The position numbers and the translations under genes are program-made. A DNA stretch of 64,000 nucleotides from Methanoplanus endosymbiosus (GTDB lineage Archaea; Halobacteriota; Methanomicrobia; Methanomicrobiales; Methanomicrobiaceae): positions 620,001-684,000 of the forward strand of contig NZ_CP096115.1 in assembly GCF_024662215.1 (NCBI RefSeq), written 5' to 3'. Below, one piece after another: positions 57,038 through 64,000 of the stretch (the stretch's first letter is position 1; each line of letters opens with the position of its first letter). The notes beneath the pieces are model-generated. The model was not told the origin of the DNA. It did not search any database and saw nothing but the letters and a program-made list of their open reading frames with translations.

Positions 57038-57904
57038 ATGAAAATTAAGATGATCAATTATGAGAAGTACCGTCAGAATTCCGGCAGGAAATTCAGCAGT
57101 TTTCACCCCGGAATAATAGCGGTACTCTTTCTGATGGCTGTATTTATTATCCAGCCGGGATTTTGTGCAACAGAAGAGCTTACAATCTCCAGATTTGGTG
57201 CAGATGGCAGTCTCATTGACGAGAAGACCTATACCTACCAGTGGCTTGAAGAGAATCTGCCGGTTTACGGGGACGGTGTTACTCACTATTACATGCAGGG
57301 GCCGACCTTTGATGAAGCTGACGAGTGGAATCCCGCAGAGGATGTAAATGTTCTCAGCCGCGATATGGGCGCTGTAAAAGGCACTGACATCAAAGACATC
57401 TGTGATACTGTCGGGGGTATGACTCCGGGCGGGACAATTAAGATTTTATCAGATGACGGTTTCTCAAAAAAGCTGGATTATGATAATATATACAATCCAA
57501 AACCACGTCAGGGGCCGGTATGTGTCTGCTGGTACAATGGTGAGGAGTCATCTCCGGAAGCAAAGGCACAGGGTTCAGGTTACCCGCCGGAATTCTACTC
57601 AGGCATGAGGATTGTATTCTTTGCAGATGATTCAGTAAATCCCTGGGGTTATCATGTCTTTGGCAATGAAGATATGAGAGAGACCGTCAGTGAGGAGAAT
57701 ATGCACTATTTCAATGGTGAATGGCCCTCTTCAGGTGGTCTTTCAGTAAAATACGTTGAAAAACTTGAGATGTACGAACCGGAAATTCCGGCAGGGGATG
57801 AGACAAAAGAAGGGAGCACAGCAGACGACAATACAAAAACTCCCCTCTCAGTATTCTGTATAATTGCAGCGGTCTTTGCATGCTTTGCAGTACGGAGGAT
57901 TTAA
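57038..57904 (+). CDS. Membrane-anchored SUOX-like protein A
   Basis: ATG 57038 is chosen because GAGGT precedes it exactly as GGAGG precedes the next gene, and the ATG at 57023 overlaps that site. The protein of about 288 residues has a signal/anchor (GIIAVLFLMAVFIIQPGFCA) and one large SUOX-like domain (KTYTYQWLEENLPVYGDGVT, IKDICDTVGGMTPGG, VNPWGYHVFGNEDM, GLSVKYVEKLEM). It ends in a C-terminal membrane helix (LSVFCIIAAVFACFAVRRI). The conserved Cys of KDIC is kept. No molybdenum-ligand Cys of sulfite oxidase can be assigned by eye. Confidence 0.8.
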   Translation: MKIKMINYEKYRQNSGRKFSSFHPGIIAVLFLMAVFIIQPGFCATEELTISRFGADGSLIDEKTYTYQWLEENLPVYGDGVTHYYMQGPTFDEADEWNPAEDVNVLSRDMGAVKGTDIKDICDTVGGMTPGGTIKILSDDGFSKKLDYDNIYNPKPRQGPVCVCWYNGEESSPEAKAQGSGYPPEFYSGMRIVFFADDSVNPWGYHVFGNEDMRETVSEENMHYFNGEWPSSGGLSVKYVEKLEMYEPEIPAGDETKEGSTADDNTKTPLSVFCIIAAVFACFAVRRI

Positions 57905-57908
57905 AGAT

Positions 57909-58796
57909 ATGAATGGGAAATTTGAGCAGAATAAATTATTAAGAATTATTGTTGGACTGTTAGCGGCAGGAATGCTTCTTTCCGGACTGGTAATGACGGC
58001 ATCAGCTGAACCAACTACTGAGGTTACAGTATATGTCATAGATGAAAACGGCAGTTCAGTCTCAGAAAAGACTGTTGATTATGAATGGATGGAGGAGAAC
58101 CTGCCGGTTTACGGGGACGGTGTGACGCATTACTTCCATCAGGGCCCTGTATTTTCGGATGACAGGGAGATACGCTGGGATTTAAACGAGACCGCCAATT
58201 TTAAGGATCGCGGTGCAGTCAGGGGAACAGCAGTACGGGATCTCTGCGACATGGCCGGAGGTATGCAGTCCGGAGATGATCTTATGATCAGTGCTTCAGA
58301 CGGATACAATGTTGTCTTTGATTATGAAAATGTTTATGAGGCAACTGAAAGACAGGGAGAGATCGTCCTCTGCTGGTATAATGGTGAAGAGGCTGCCAAA
58401 GGAGAGAGGCAGGGCACAGGATATCCTCCTGACTACTATAACGGCATGAGATTAATTTTCTTTGCTGACAATTCCACCAATGAAGAAGGGCTTCATGTAT
58501 TCGGAAATACCGACATGAGGGTTAGTTTTCCCGAAGAGAGGATACATCTCTTTGACAATCTGTACCCATCGACCGGCGGATACAATGTGAAATGGGTTGA
58601 CAGTATTACAGTATTTAAGGGCGGATATGAAGGCGGATACGAAGTGCCTTCAAAGTCTCTTGCAGCAGAAAAATCTATGAATACTTCAGCTGAAGTTCCG
58701 GCTGAAAAATCAGGGTCAGGATTTATTCTTCTCTCAGTTCTTATCTCACTTGGAGTTGCAGCATTTGCGGCTATGTCCGGTAAGGAGAGGAAGTGA
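57909..58796 (+). CDS. Membrane-anchored SUOX-like protein B
   Basis: This is a paralogue of the preceding protein: signal (LLRIIVGLLAAGMLLSGLVM), domain (VDYEWMEENLPVYGDGVTHY, VRDLCDMAGGMQSGD, FADNSTNEEGLHVFGNTDM, GGYNVKWVDSITVF), Ser/Glu-rich linker and C-terminal helix (FILLSVLISLGVAAFAAM) with a basic tail. ATG 57909 has GGAGG nine bases upstream. The stretch upstream to 57864 lies within the previous gene and is not needed. The two proteins are tandem duplicates. Confidence 0.82.
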   Translation: MNGKFEQNKLLRIIVGLLAAGMLLSGLVMTASAEPTTEVTVYVIDENGSSVSEKTVDYEWMEENLPVYGDGVTHYFHQGPVFSDDREIRWDLNETANFKDRGAVRGTAVRDLCDMAGGMQSGDDLMISASDGYNVVFDYENVYEATERQGEIVLCWYNGEEAAKGERQGTGYPPDYYNGMRLIFFADNSTNEEGLHVFGNTDMRVSFPEERIHLFDNLYPSTGGYNVKWVDSITVFKGGYEGGYEVPSKSLAAEKSMNTSAEVPAEKSGSGFILLSVLISLGVAAFAAMSGKERK

Positions 58797-59432
58797 TTGG
58801 CCAAAATGATTTATATCAGAAATATTCTGAGAGGATTTCTGCCCGTTTTTCTGGTTGTTCTTCTTCTGGCGTTTTCTGCCGGATGCACAGGCAGTGCTGA
58901 ATCAGCACCGGGCGATAATGGCAATCAGAAAGTGGCTGCTGAAGAACCTTCAGGCAATATAACGCTTGTATATAAAGACGGGACAGAAAAAATACTGAAT
59001 TATGATGACCTGAGCAGTCTGCCACAGCAGACAGGCTGGGGATATTCAGTATCAACAGTGGGGATAAAATACGGCCCTTACAGATGCACAGGCCCACTCC
59101 TGTCCGATATTGCCGGACTTTCAGGCGGAATGAAAGAGGATGATCTGATGTGGGTGTCAGCAGATGACGGATATATGTGGGTGTTTGATTATGAACAGGT
59201 GAACGGAGACGGGTATATCACACTGGATGAAAACCTCCGGGAGAGAGAATCACCTGAGCTTAAAGTGATACTTATGCACACAATTGACGGCCATCCGCTC
59301 GAATACAATGACGGTGCGCCATACAGGGTTGCGATAATATCTGACAGTGATGAGGTAATCACAGAAGGGAGCTGCTGGGTGAAGTGGGTCTCAGAGATCG
59401 AGATTAAGGGAGGTCCGGATGAAGAGAGCTGA
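58797..59432 (+). CDS. Short SUOX-like lipoprotein
   Basis: The 211-residue protein has a lipoprotein signal (FLPVFLVVLLLAFSAGC) and a compact molybdopterin-oxidoreductase-like domain (NYDDLSSLPQQTGWGY, GPYRCTGPLLSDIAGLSGGM, MWVSADDGYMWVFDYEQV, SCWVKWVSEIEI). It is the minimal version of the fold expanded in its upstream neighbours; the Cys of the DIC motif is Ala here (SDIAGL), but YRCTG gives another Cys. AGAGG lies six bases before TTG 58797; ATG 58806 is the alternative. It overlaps the next gene by 14 nt. Confidence 0.8.
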   Translation: MAKMIYIRNILRGFLPVFLVVLLLAFSAGCTGSAESAPGDNGNQKVAAEEPSGNITLVYKDGTEKILNYDDLSSLPQQTGWGYSVSTVGIKYGPYRCTGPLLSDIAGLSGGMKEDDLMWVSADDGYMWVFDYEQVNGDGYITLDENLRERESPELKVILMHTIDGHPLEYNDGAPYRVAIISDSDEVITEGSCWVKWVSEIEIKGGPDEES

Positions 59433-60435
59433 TAATTTACACATATTATTTTTTGCTCTTTTCTTCACCGGAATTCTGATCTTATCTTCCGGATGCACAT
59501 CTGATTCTGCCGGTTCTGAGGAGAAGACAGTTTTGAAAATTCTTCCTGCCGGAAGCCTGATGCTGCCTTTTGAATATCTGGAAGAGGACTATGAAGCAGA
59601 AAATCCCGGCATTGACGTTCAGTATGAGGGGCATGGCAGTATCCAGTGTATAAGACAGGTAACTGATCTGGGCCGGAATTTTGACCTTGTTGTTGTTGCC
59701 GACAGCAGTCTTATTCCTGATATGATGATGAGGGAAAACCCGGAGACGGGGAATAATTACTCAGATAGCTATACCGAATTTGCCACAAATGAGATTGTGA
59801 TCGCCTATACAGATGAGAGCCTTTATTCTGATGAGATAAATGCAGACAACTGGTATGAGATCTTACAGAGATCTGATGTTACTGTCGGCTTTTCAAATCC
59901 CATGCTTGATGCAGCAGGATACAGGGCATTCATGCTCTTTCAGCTTGCCGGGCAGTATTACGGCGATGAAAATCTAATGTCTGAGATTGCAGGCGATCAT
60001 ATGAAGGGGGGCATCACTGTTGAAAAATCCGGGGATGTGGAGAGGATAATGCTCCCGGAATTAGTGCAGCCCTCTGATGAAAAACTTAAGATCAGGGACG
60101 GCAGTATTTTTCTGTTATATCTGCTTGAAAGCGGTGGCGTTGATTATGCCATTGAGTACAGAAGTGTTGCAGAGGGACATAATCTGAATTATATCGGACT
60201 GCCCGAAGAGATTAATCTTGGTAATTCTTCAATGAACAGTGTCTATGATGATGTATCAGTAAATCTTGGCTTTGAGCGCTTCTCATCCATAGGAAGTGAG
60301 AGAACCGGAAGATCTACTGTTTACGCATGGACAATTCCGGATAATGCAGACAACCCGGATGAGGCAGTGAGATTTGCGGAATACATGGAGGATGAGTTCA
60401 GGAATAACAGATACGGATGGCCTCCGGCATTGTAA
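59419..60435 (+). CDS. WtpA-like tungstate/molybdate-binding lipoprotein
   Basis: The 338-residue ABC-transporter substrate-binding protein has a lipoprotein signal (LFFTGILILSSGC). The WtpA/ModA family core follows: LPAGSLMLPFEYLEEDYEAE, GHGSIQCIRQVTDLGR, LVVVADSSLIPDMM, VGFSNPMLDAAGYRAF and VDYAIEYRSVA. Such proteins bind tungstate or molybdate for MoaB-dependent cofactors. The expected permease and ATPase genes do not follow, so it is orphaned from its transporter here. It is translationally coupled to the SUOX-like lipoprotein, with GGGAGGT three bases before its start. Confidence 0.88.
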   Translation: MKRADNLHILFFALFFTGILILSSGCTSDSAGSEEKTVLKILPAGSLMLPFEYLEEDYEAENPGIDVQYEGHGSIQCIRQVTDLGRNFDLVVVADSSLIPDMMMRENPETGNNYSDSYTEFATNEIVIAYTDESLYSDEINADNWYEILQRSDVTVGFSNPMLDAAGYRAFMLFQLAGQYYGDENLMSEIAGDHMKGGITVEKSGDVERIMLPELVQPSDEKLKIRDGSIFLLYLLESGGVDYAIEYRSVAEGHNLNYIGLPEEINLGNSSMNSVYDDVSVNLGFERFSSIGSERTGRSTVYAWTIPDNADNPDEAVRFAEYMEDEFRNNRYGWPPAL

Positions 60436-60540
60436 TCTCTCTTTTATCCTCTTTTTTCCCCCTGATCTTTCCGGACATATTCTGTTCCGGGTTTAGCTGT
60501 AACATGGGAATTATTATATCATTTCACTGAAATTCTCATA

Positions 60541-61350
60541 ATGGACTTTATCCTCCCCCTCGCAGTGCTGGTTATTGCCGGACTTTTAGCAGGTCTTGCC
60601 GCCGGAATGCTTGGTGTGGGAGGTTCTTTTATCACAGTGCCGGCTCTGTACTGGGTTTTTGTAAATTTTTACGGGATTGATGAGACAATTGCCATCAGGG
60701 CGGCTTTTGCAACCGGACTTGCAGTGGTTGTTCCGACTGCACTCTCCGGGGTGTACGGGCATAATAAAAGCCACAATATCGAGTGGAAGTCTGCTGTTAC
60801 AGCCGGAATTACGGGATTTTTTGGCGGGCTTGCCGGAGCTTACGCAGCGACTGTGCTTGACGGCGAAATATTACGGTTTCTCTTTGCAGGGCTTTTGGCA
60901 GTTACTGCAATACGTCTCTTCCTGGACCAGAGAAAAAAAGAGGGCGGCATTCCGGTGTATGACCCGTTTGTTCTTCTTGCAGGTGGTTTCATCACCGGGA
61001 TTGCATCAGGAATGTTCGGGATTGGCGGAGGGGTCATTCTTGTCCCGTTCTTAATTGTAATAGTCGGATTTCCGACAAAGAAAGCAGTAGGCACATCATC
61101 GGCATATATCCTCTTCTCTGCAGCCGGCGGGATAATCATGTACCTCTTCAGGGGCATTGGAGCAGGTGTTTACCTGCCTTTTCCTTCAGCCGGATATATA
61201 TCCCTCCTTCACTTTGCAGTGCTTGCTATGGCAACAGTAACAATGGCAAATGCGGGAGTGTTCTTAAACAGGAAATTCAATGAAAAAGTTATCAGGGTGA
61301 TATTTATTATTCTGCTGATATTCTCAGCTCTGGAAATGATCAGGGCCTGA
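60541..61350 (+). CDS. TauE/SafE (TSUP) family membrane permease
   Basis: The 269-residue protein has eight or so membrane segments in two homologous halves, each with the family motif: GMLGVGGSFITVPAL near residue 25 and GMFGIGGGVILVPFL near 160. TSUP proteins export sulfite, sulfoacetate or related organic anions. The gene ends overlapping the end of the convergent acpS by 27 nt. Its substrate is unknown. Confidence 0.9.
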   Translation: MDFILPLAVLVIAGLLAGLAAGMLGVGGSFITVPALYWVFVNFYGIDETIAIRAAFATGLAVVVPTALSGVYGHNKSHNIEWKSAVTAGITGFFGGLAGAYAATVLDGEILRFLFAGLLAVTAIRLFLDQRKKEGGIPVYDPFVLLAGGFITGIASGMFGIGGGVILVPFLIVIVGFPTKKAVGTSSAYILFSAAGGIIMYLFRGIGAGVYLPFPSAGYISLLHFAVLAMATVTMANAGVFLNRKFNEKVIRVIFIILLIFSALEMIRA

Positions 61351-61734
61351 CTTTTTTACAGAATCAAGGAAGATCAGGTTTTTGGTTGAACGCTCAGCAA
61401 TGACAAAAGCAACCGCCTGAGACTGTGAATGTGACAGGCTTATCTTAAACTCAAACTTCTGCCCTTCCTTTGTTAGGATTCTCACATTGGGAATGCCGGA
61501 GTCCTCATTTGTAACTTCAATATCCCTCATATCAGGGACAAGTCCGGATGGTGCAACAGCCTTAATTACTGCCTCTTTGGCGGCAAACCGGACAGCAAGA
61601 TGCTGTGCAGGATGTCCGTGTGACATACAGTACCTGATCTCATTGTCTGTAAATACCTTCTCGATAAATGCCTTATTGTTGATTAAATCCTCATCAAACC
61701 TGTGAATGTCAATAATATCAACGCCAATCTCCAT
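61324..61734 (-). CDS. acpS: Holo-[acyl-carrier-protein] synthase (AcpS-type phosphopantetheinyl transferase)
   Basis: The enzyme transfers 4'-phosphopantetheine from CoA to a carrier protein. At 136 residues the AcpS motifs are present: GVDIIDIHRFD with the Mg-binding Asp, LAVRFAAKEAVIKA and ISLSHSQSQAVAFVI. The function in an archaeon without fatty acid synthase is unclear. Its 5' end overlaps the stop of the zinc-ribbon gene by one base (TAATG), so the two form an operon. The last 20 residues overlap the convergent TSUP gene. Confidence 0.9.
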   Translation of the reverse strand: MEIGVDIIDIHRFDEDLINNKAFIEKVFTDNEIRYCMSHGHPAQHLAVRFAAKEAVIKAVAPSGLVPDMRDIEVTNEDSGIPNVRILTKEGQKFEFKISLSHSQSQAVAFVIAERSTKNLIFLDSVKKSGPDHFQS

Positions 61735-62051
61735 TAAAACACCCCTGCAATGCCAAGTATAACTATCATAAGAAAAAGAGCCACAAGAATCAGAAGCACT
61801 ATAAATCCGGCAGTAAGCGATCTGCTGTCACCCGGAATTTTTTGCCTGTCGTTATCCGCAGGTTTTTCCCCGGCAAAATCCTCGTCATCGTACTCTATTA
61901 CCAGTGCACCCTCATAACCGCAGTCCTTGCAGTGATAATAATTGCCGGTATATCCGCCGGCAGGGATATATATATTCGTGGAATTACAGTCGGGGCAGTG
62001 TAATACCCTTGAATGTTTCTTCTCCACAGAATTGTTATCAGATCCTGACAT
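61734..62051 (-). CDS. Zinc-ribbon membrane protein
   Basis: The 105-residue protein has an N-terminal zinc ribbon (C19xxC22, C41xxC44; HCPDCNSTNIYIP, YYHCKDCGYEGALV), an acidic linker and a C-terminal membrane helix (LTAGFIVLLILVALFLMIVI). Proteins like this are common and uncharacterised in methanogens. It overlaps acpS by one base, which suggests coordinated expression. Confidence 0.82.
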   Translation of the reverse strand: MSGSDNNSVEKKHSRVLHCPDCNSTNIYIPAGGYTGNYYHCKDCGYEGALVIEYDDEDFAGEKPADNDRQKIPGDSRSLTAGFIVLLILVALFLMIVILGIAGVF

Positions 62052-62148
62052 TTTAATTTACCAGATTTTAATATTCAGTTTATTCTCTCTAAGTATTGAT
62101 ATTAGTTTCCCGGCATCACTCTCCTGAATTCCTGAATATTTTAATCTT

Positions 62149-62796
62149 TTAGCTCAGCACAAGCGATTTATATACGGCATCAACCGGATCTTCATAGAGT
62201 AGTCGTGCTTTGGTCTTTCTCACACGCATCAATGACCGGTAGTGCAACCATCCAAGTTGTGGATTAAAACCCACATTTGAAGTATTTTTTTCTGTTTTGT
62301 CCTTATTTAATGGACTATCTGAATTCGCTACCCGTCGGGTAGCAAATTCATATGATTTAAATTTGTCTGTCTCAGAATCTTCATCAGAATTATTAAGTGA
62401 GGTTGTGGCAGAACTTTTGGAAAAAGATGTCAGGTTATTTTCATAATCATCATATTCCGGGTTATCCGGCATACGATCAGGATATGTCATATAGAACTGC
62501 CTGAATAACCTGAGATTTGCTTTTGAAAATCCTTTTCCGTACTGTCTGTTCAGGTTGTCTGAAAGTTCTTCAGGTACCTGTCTGCCGTATTCGGCCCTCT
62601 CCTTTCCTTCCTGTAATTCTTCGACAATCTCCCTGCCGATAAACCAGTAACAAAGAACCATATTGGAATTGACGGCCCGGACTGTGTTTGTTCGTGCCTG
62701 CTCAATTATAGAGGCAACACGGAAAAATAAAGTATTAATGCTGTTATTGTTCTCTTCAGGAGAGTTATCCCTGTTATTTCCTTCATACAAAGTCAT
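62149..62796 (-). pseudogene. DUF1016 (YhcG-type) N-terminal fragment
   Basis: The 215-residue product matches only the N-terminal domain of DUF1016 proteins: ASIIEQARTNTVRAVNSNMV, CYWFIGREIVEELQEG, YGRQVPEELSDNL, ANLRLFRQFYMTYP and LGWLHYRSLMRV. The C-terminal PDDEXK nuclease domain is missing and no remnant of it is seen in 62052-62148. A low-complexity acidic/Ser insert lies in the middle (about residues 120-170). It is thus truncated or an isolated domain. It overlaps the upstream fragment by 14 nt and belongs to the decayed defence block. Confidence 0.7.
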
Positions 62797-63256
62797 TTGA
62801 TCTTATCCCCTGTTTCTTCAGGTAATCGTACATAAATGTAGGGCGGTGGTTCAGTCCAGGACCGCCCATTGTATCTTTAACGCTCGGTGATTTTTCCCTG
62901 AGGCAGATCATAAGCCTTCTTACTTGTTCGGTTACTTGTTCGGTTACTTGTTCGGTCACTTGTTCGGTCACTTGTTCTTGTGACTCTGGCCGTAACTCTG
63001 GCCGTAACTCTGGCTGTAACTCTGGCCGTAACTCTGGCTGTGTCATCTCAACAAAACCACCTTTTATTGCCGGTTTCAGATAATCGTACATAAATGTAGA
63101 GCGGTGGTTCAGTCCAGGACAGCCCATTGTATCTTTAACGCTCGGTGATTTTTCCCTGAGGCAGATCATAAGCCTTCTTACTTGTTCGGTAACCGGGTCG
63201 ATGACTGGGTCGGAATTAGTTTTGTATTGTCCAAATGTCTGGTTATAGGGTTTCAT
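62783..63256 (-). pseudogene. Duplicated C-terminal fragment of an AlbA/RecG-like (TEQV-repeat) protein
   Basis: The 157-residue frame is built from the C-terminus of ATP-binding AlbA-type/Fic-like proteins: TEQVTEQV repeats, RRLMICLREKSPSVKDTMG, LNHRPTFMYDYLKPAIKGGF and VEMTQPE. The whole block TEQV-RRLMIC...HRxTFMYDYLK occurs twice, with a run of PELR/PELQ units between. The catalytic N-terminal part is absent, so this is a decayed and internally duplicated tail. It starts overlapping the RhuM fragment. Confidence 0.7.
62823..63190 (-). repeat. 110-bp direct repeat with 12-bp microrepeats
   Basis: Blocks 62823-62932 and 63081-63190 are almost identical (offset 258 bp). Between them lie about five 12-bp units of GGTTACTTGTTC type (TEQV) at 62931-62985 and about five of GGCCGTAACTCT type (PELR/PELQ) at 62989-63044. 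All repeats are multiples of three, so the frame is kept. Confidence 0.9.
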
Positions 63257-63558
63257 TCTTCCGGCAGTTTTGTCTCTTTCAGCATCCGGTCAGAGTCACT
63301 CTCATACAGCCTGTCCTGAACTATTCGGAATTTCCTAATAGTTGCCTCATATTTCAGTTCCCCGCTCCCGTAGATATTTTTCAGGTGTTCATTTATTGTC
63401 GGAGTTGTCACATCAAAGAGTACAGCCATCATCTTCTGGCTGAGCCATATCGTTTCATCCTCATACCTGACCTCAATCGACTCTTCGCCACTCTCTGAAG
63501 TGAAAATCAGAAATTCGGCTGTGCTGTTTCTGATCAGTTTTCTGTCAGTATTGCTCAT
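63253..63558 (-). pseudogene. RhuM-family N-terminal fragment
   Basis: From Met 63558 (MSNTDRKLIRNSTAEF) the product of about 101 residues matches the RhuM N-terminus: EFLIFTSESGEESIEVRYED, IWLSQKMMAVLFDVTTPTI, NEHLKNIYGSGEL. RhuM proteins are normally about 330 residues, and this stops after LKETKLPEE. It is part of a truncated array linked to BREX or restriction-type loci. The start overlaps the end of the BrxB fragment by 14 nt. Confidence 0.75.
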
Positions 63559-63712
63559 ATTTCTGCTCCATTGAATGCCGGATAAGCAGTTCACTCTCAG
63601 GCGGGTAATCAAATATCCAGAAAGGAACTTCGTTGCCAAGTCCCCGCCCCTGTAGAAAATCATCTTTAATAATCTCTTTTTTCAGCAGTTCAATCCGGCT
63701 CTCAATATTCAT
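63545..63712 (-). pseudogene. BrxB (DUF1788) N-terminal fragment of a BREX locus
   Basis: From Met 63712 (MNIESRIELLKKEI) the 55-residue product matches the start of BrxB/DUF1788: DDFLQGRGLGNEVPFWIFDY and PPESELLIRHSM. Full BrxB is about 190-200 residues, so most is gone. It fused into a short stop after EQKYEQY. This is the first gene of the decayed block; its promoter area is AT-rich (ATATATAT at 63714-63721). Confidence 0.75.
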
Positions 63713-63805
63713 AATATATATATCCTGATAAATGTGATTATATAATATTTTATGGAACGATCTACATTTAAAAAGAATCGGTTTTGATCCGGAAATGTAG
63801 TACAA

Positions 63806-63983
63806 CTGATCTCTCCATCCACTGGCCGGAGTTTTATACTATCATGAAATTCCGGTAAAAATAATACCAGCAGTACAGGCCCTGAAATCTGAAAATTCAC
63901 AGAAGATCTGCTGTCGGACTTTTTTTCCTGCAAATCAGAACTGCAAAATAATTATATCAGTCCTCCCGGAAAAAAGAATACTC
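63806..63983. other. Intergenic region at the right edge
   Basis: No gene is seen. TAATTATATCA (about 63949-63959) is a TATA-like box, 24-34 nt upstream of the ATG at 63984, which would give a short leader. Confidence 0.35.
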
Positions 63984-64000
63984 ATGAAAGTACTTGGCAT
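63984..64000 (+). CDS. Start of a gene cut by the window edge
   Basis: The last 17 bases, ATGAAAGTACTTGGCAT, encode MKVLG(I), which follows a TATA-like box at 24-34 nt. MKVLGI is the usual beginning of NADPH-dependent FMN reductase or iron-sulfur flavoprotein genes, but five codons cannot prove it. Confidence 0.3.

Noticed and set aside
62931-63044. 12-bp repeat runs as a CRISPR-like array
   Set aside because: Units are contiguous, without spacers, and translate in frame to TEQV and PELR/PELQ; they are coding microrepeats.

Overview
The window looks like a chromosomal segment of a methanogenic archaeon of the order Methanomicrobiales, probably close to Methanoplanus or its neighbours. This is inference from gene content. 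The archaeal marks are the 16S-tRNA-Ala-23S-5S operon with long processing stems, CDC48, archaeal TATA-type promoters, HypD, an aldo/keto reductase with a ferredoxin tail, DUF1622, cache lipoproteins and many secreted PEGA, SUOX-like and dockerin proteins. Base composition is moderately AT-rich and strongly purine-biased on coding strands.

Layout. 1-17.5 kb: mixed housekeeping and sensory genes. These include a secreted C1 peptidase open at the left edge, two FKBP isomerases, HypD, a PAS protein paired with a KaiC-like protein that lacks a P-loop, ferredoxin, RNase HIII, a histidine kinase, MoaB, a stand-alone receiver, lipoproteins, and tRNA-Arg(CCG), tRNA-Thr(GGT) and tRNA-Arg(GCG). 17.7-22.9 kb: one complete rRNA operon on the minus strand. 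23.2-26.1 kb: an excalibur-type lipoprotein, an RNB-domain nuclease and an unrecognised protein.

26.2-39.7 kb is a long plus-strand gas vesicle cluster. The order is MEDS-like/PadR regulator, CDC48-type ATPase, gvpA, a coiled-coil GvpC candidate, gvpN, a small basic protein, gvpF/L, gvpG, gvpO, gvpJ with a zinc ribbon, gvpM fused to a GRAM/PH-like domain, a Get3/ArsA ATPase, a small protein, a second gvpF/L, gvpH (Hsp20-like), gvpK and a third gvpF/L with a poly-Asn linker. GvpA and its paralogues J and M would form the shell and its nucleation sites. F/L, G, H, K and O are assembly factors, and N, CDC48 and Get3 are the ATPases likely to drive assembly or remodelling. A REC-PAS-PAS protein converges on the end of the cluster.

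39.7-46.8 kb: DUF1622, a metallo-beta-lactamase/rhodanese protein, an SLC13-type permease and a three-cache lipoprotein. 46.9-60.4 kb is a surface-protein region. A 1645-residue secreted protein (SUOX-like, DUF4430-like, cohesin and dockerin modules) diverges from a five- to six-gene plus-strand run. That run encodes a PEGA/SUOX-like protein, a metallophosphoesterase, two membrane-anchored SUOX-like proteins, a small SUOX-like lipoprotein and a WtpA-like tungstate/molybdate-binding lipoprotein.

60.5-64 kb: a TSUP permease, AcpS and a zinc-ribbon membrane protein, then a decayed defence island on the minus strand. The island holds fragments of BrxB, RhuM, the C-terminal part of an AlbA/RecG-like protein with internal duplications, and DUF1016. 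A new plus-strand gene starts at the right edge. The most unusual material is the domain architecture of the gas vesicle cluster, the likely AUU start of gvpG, the SUOX-like surface cluster and the BREX/RhuM remnant.
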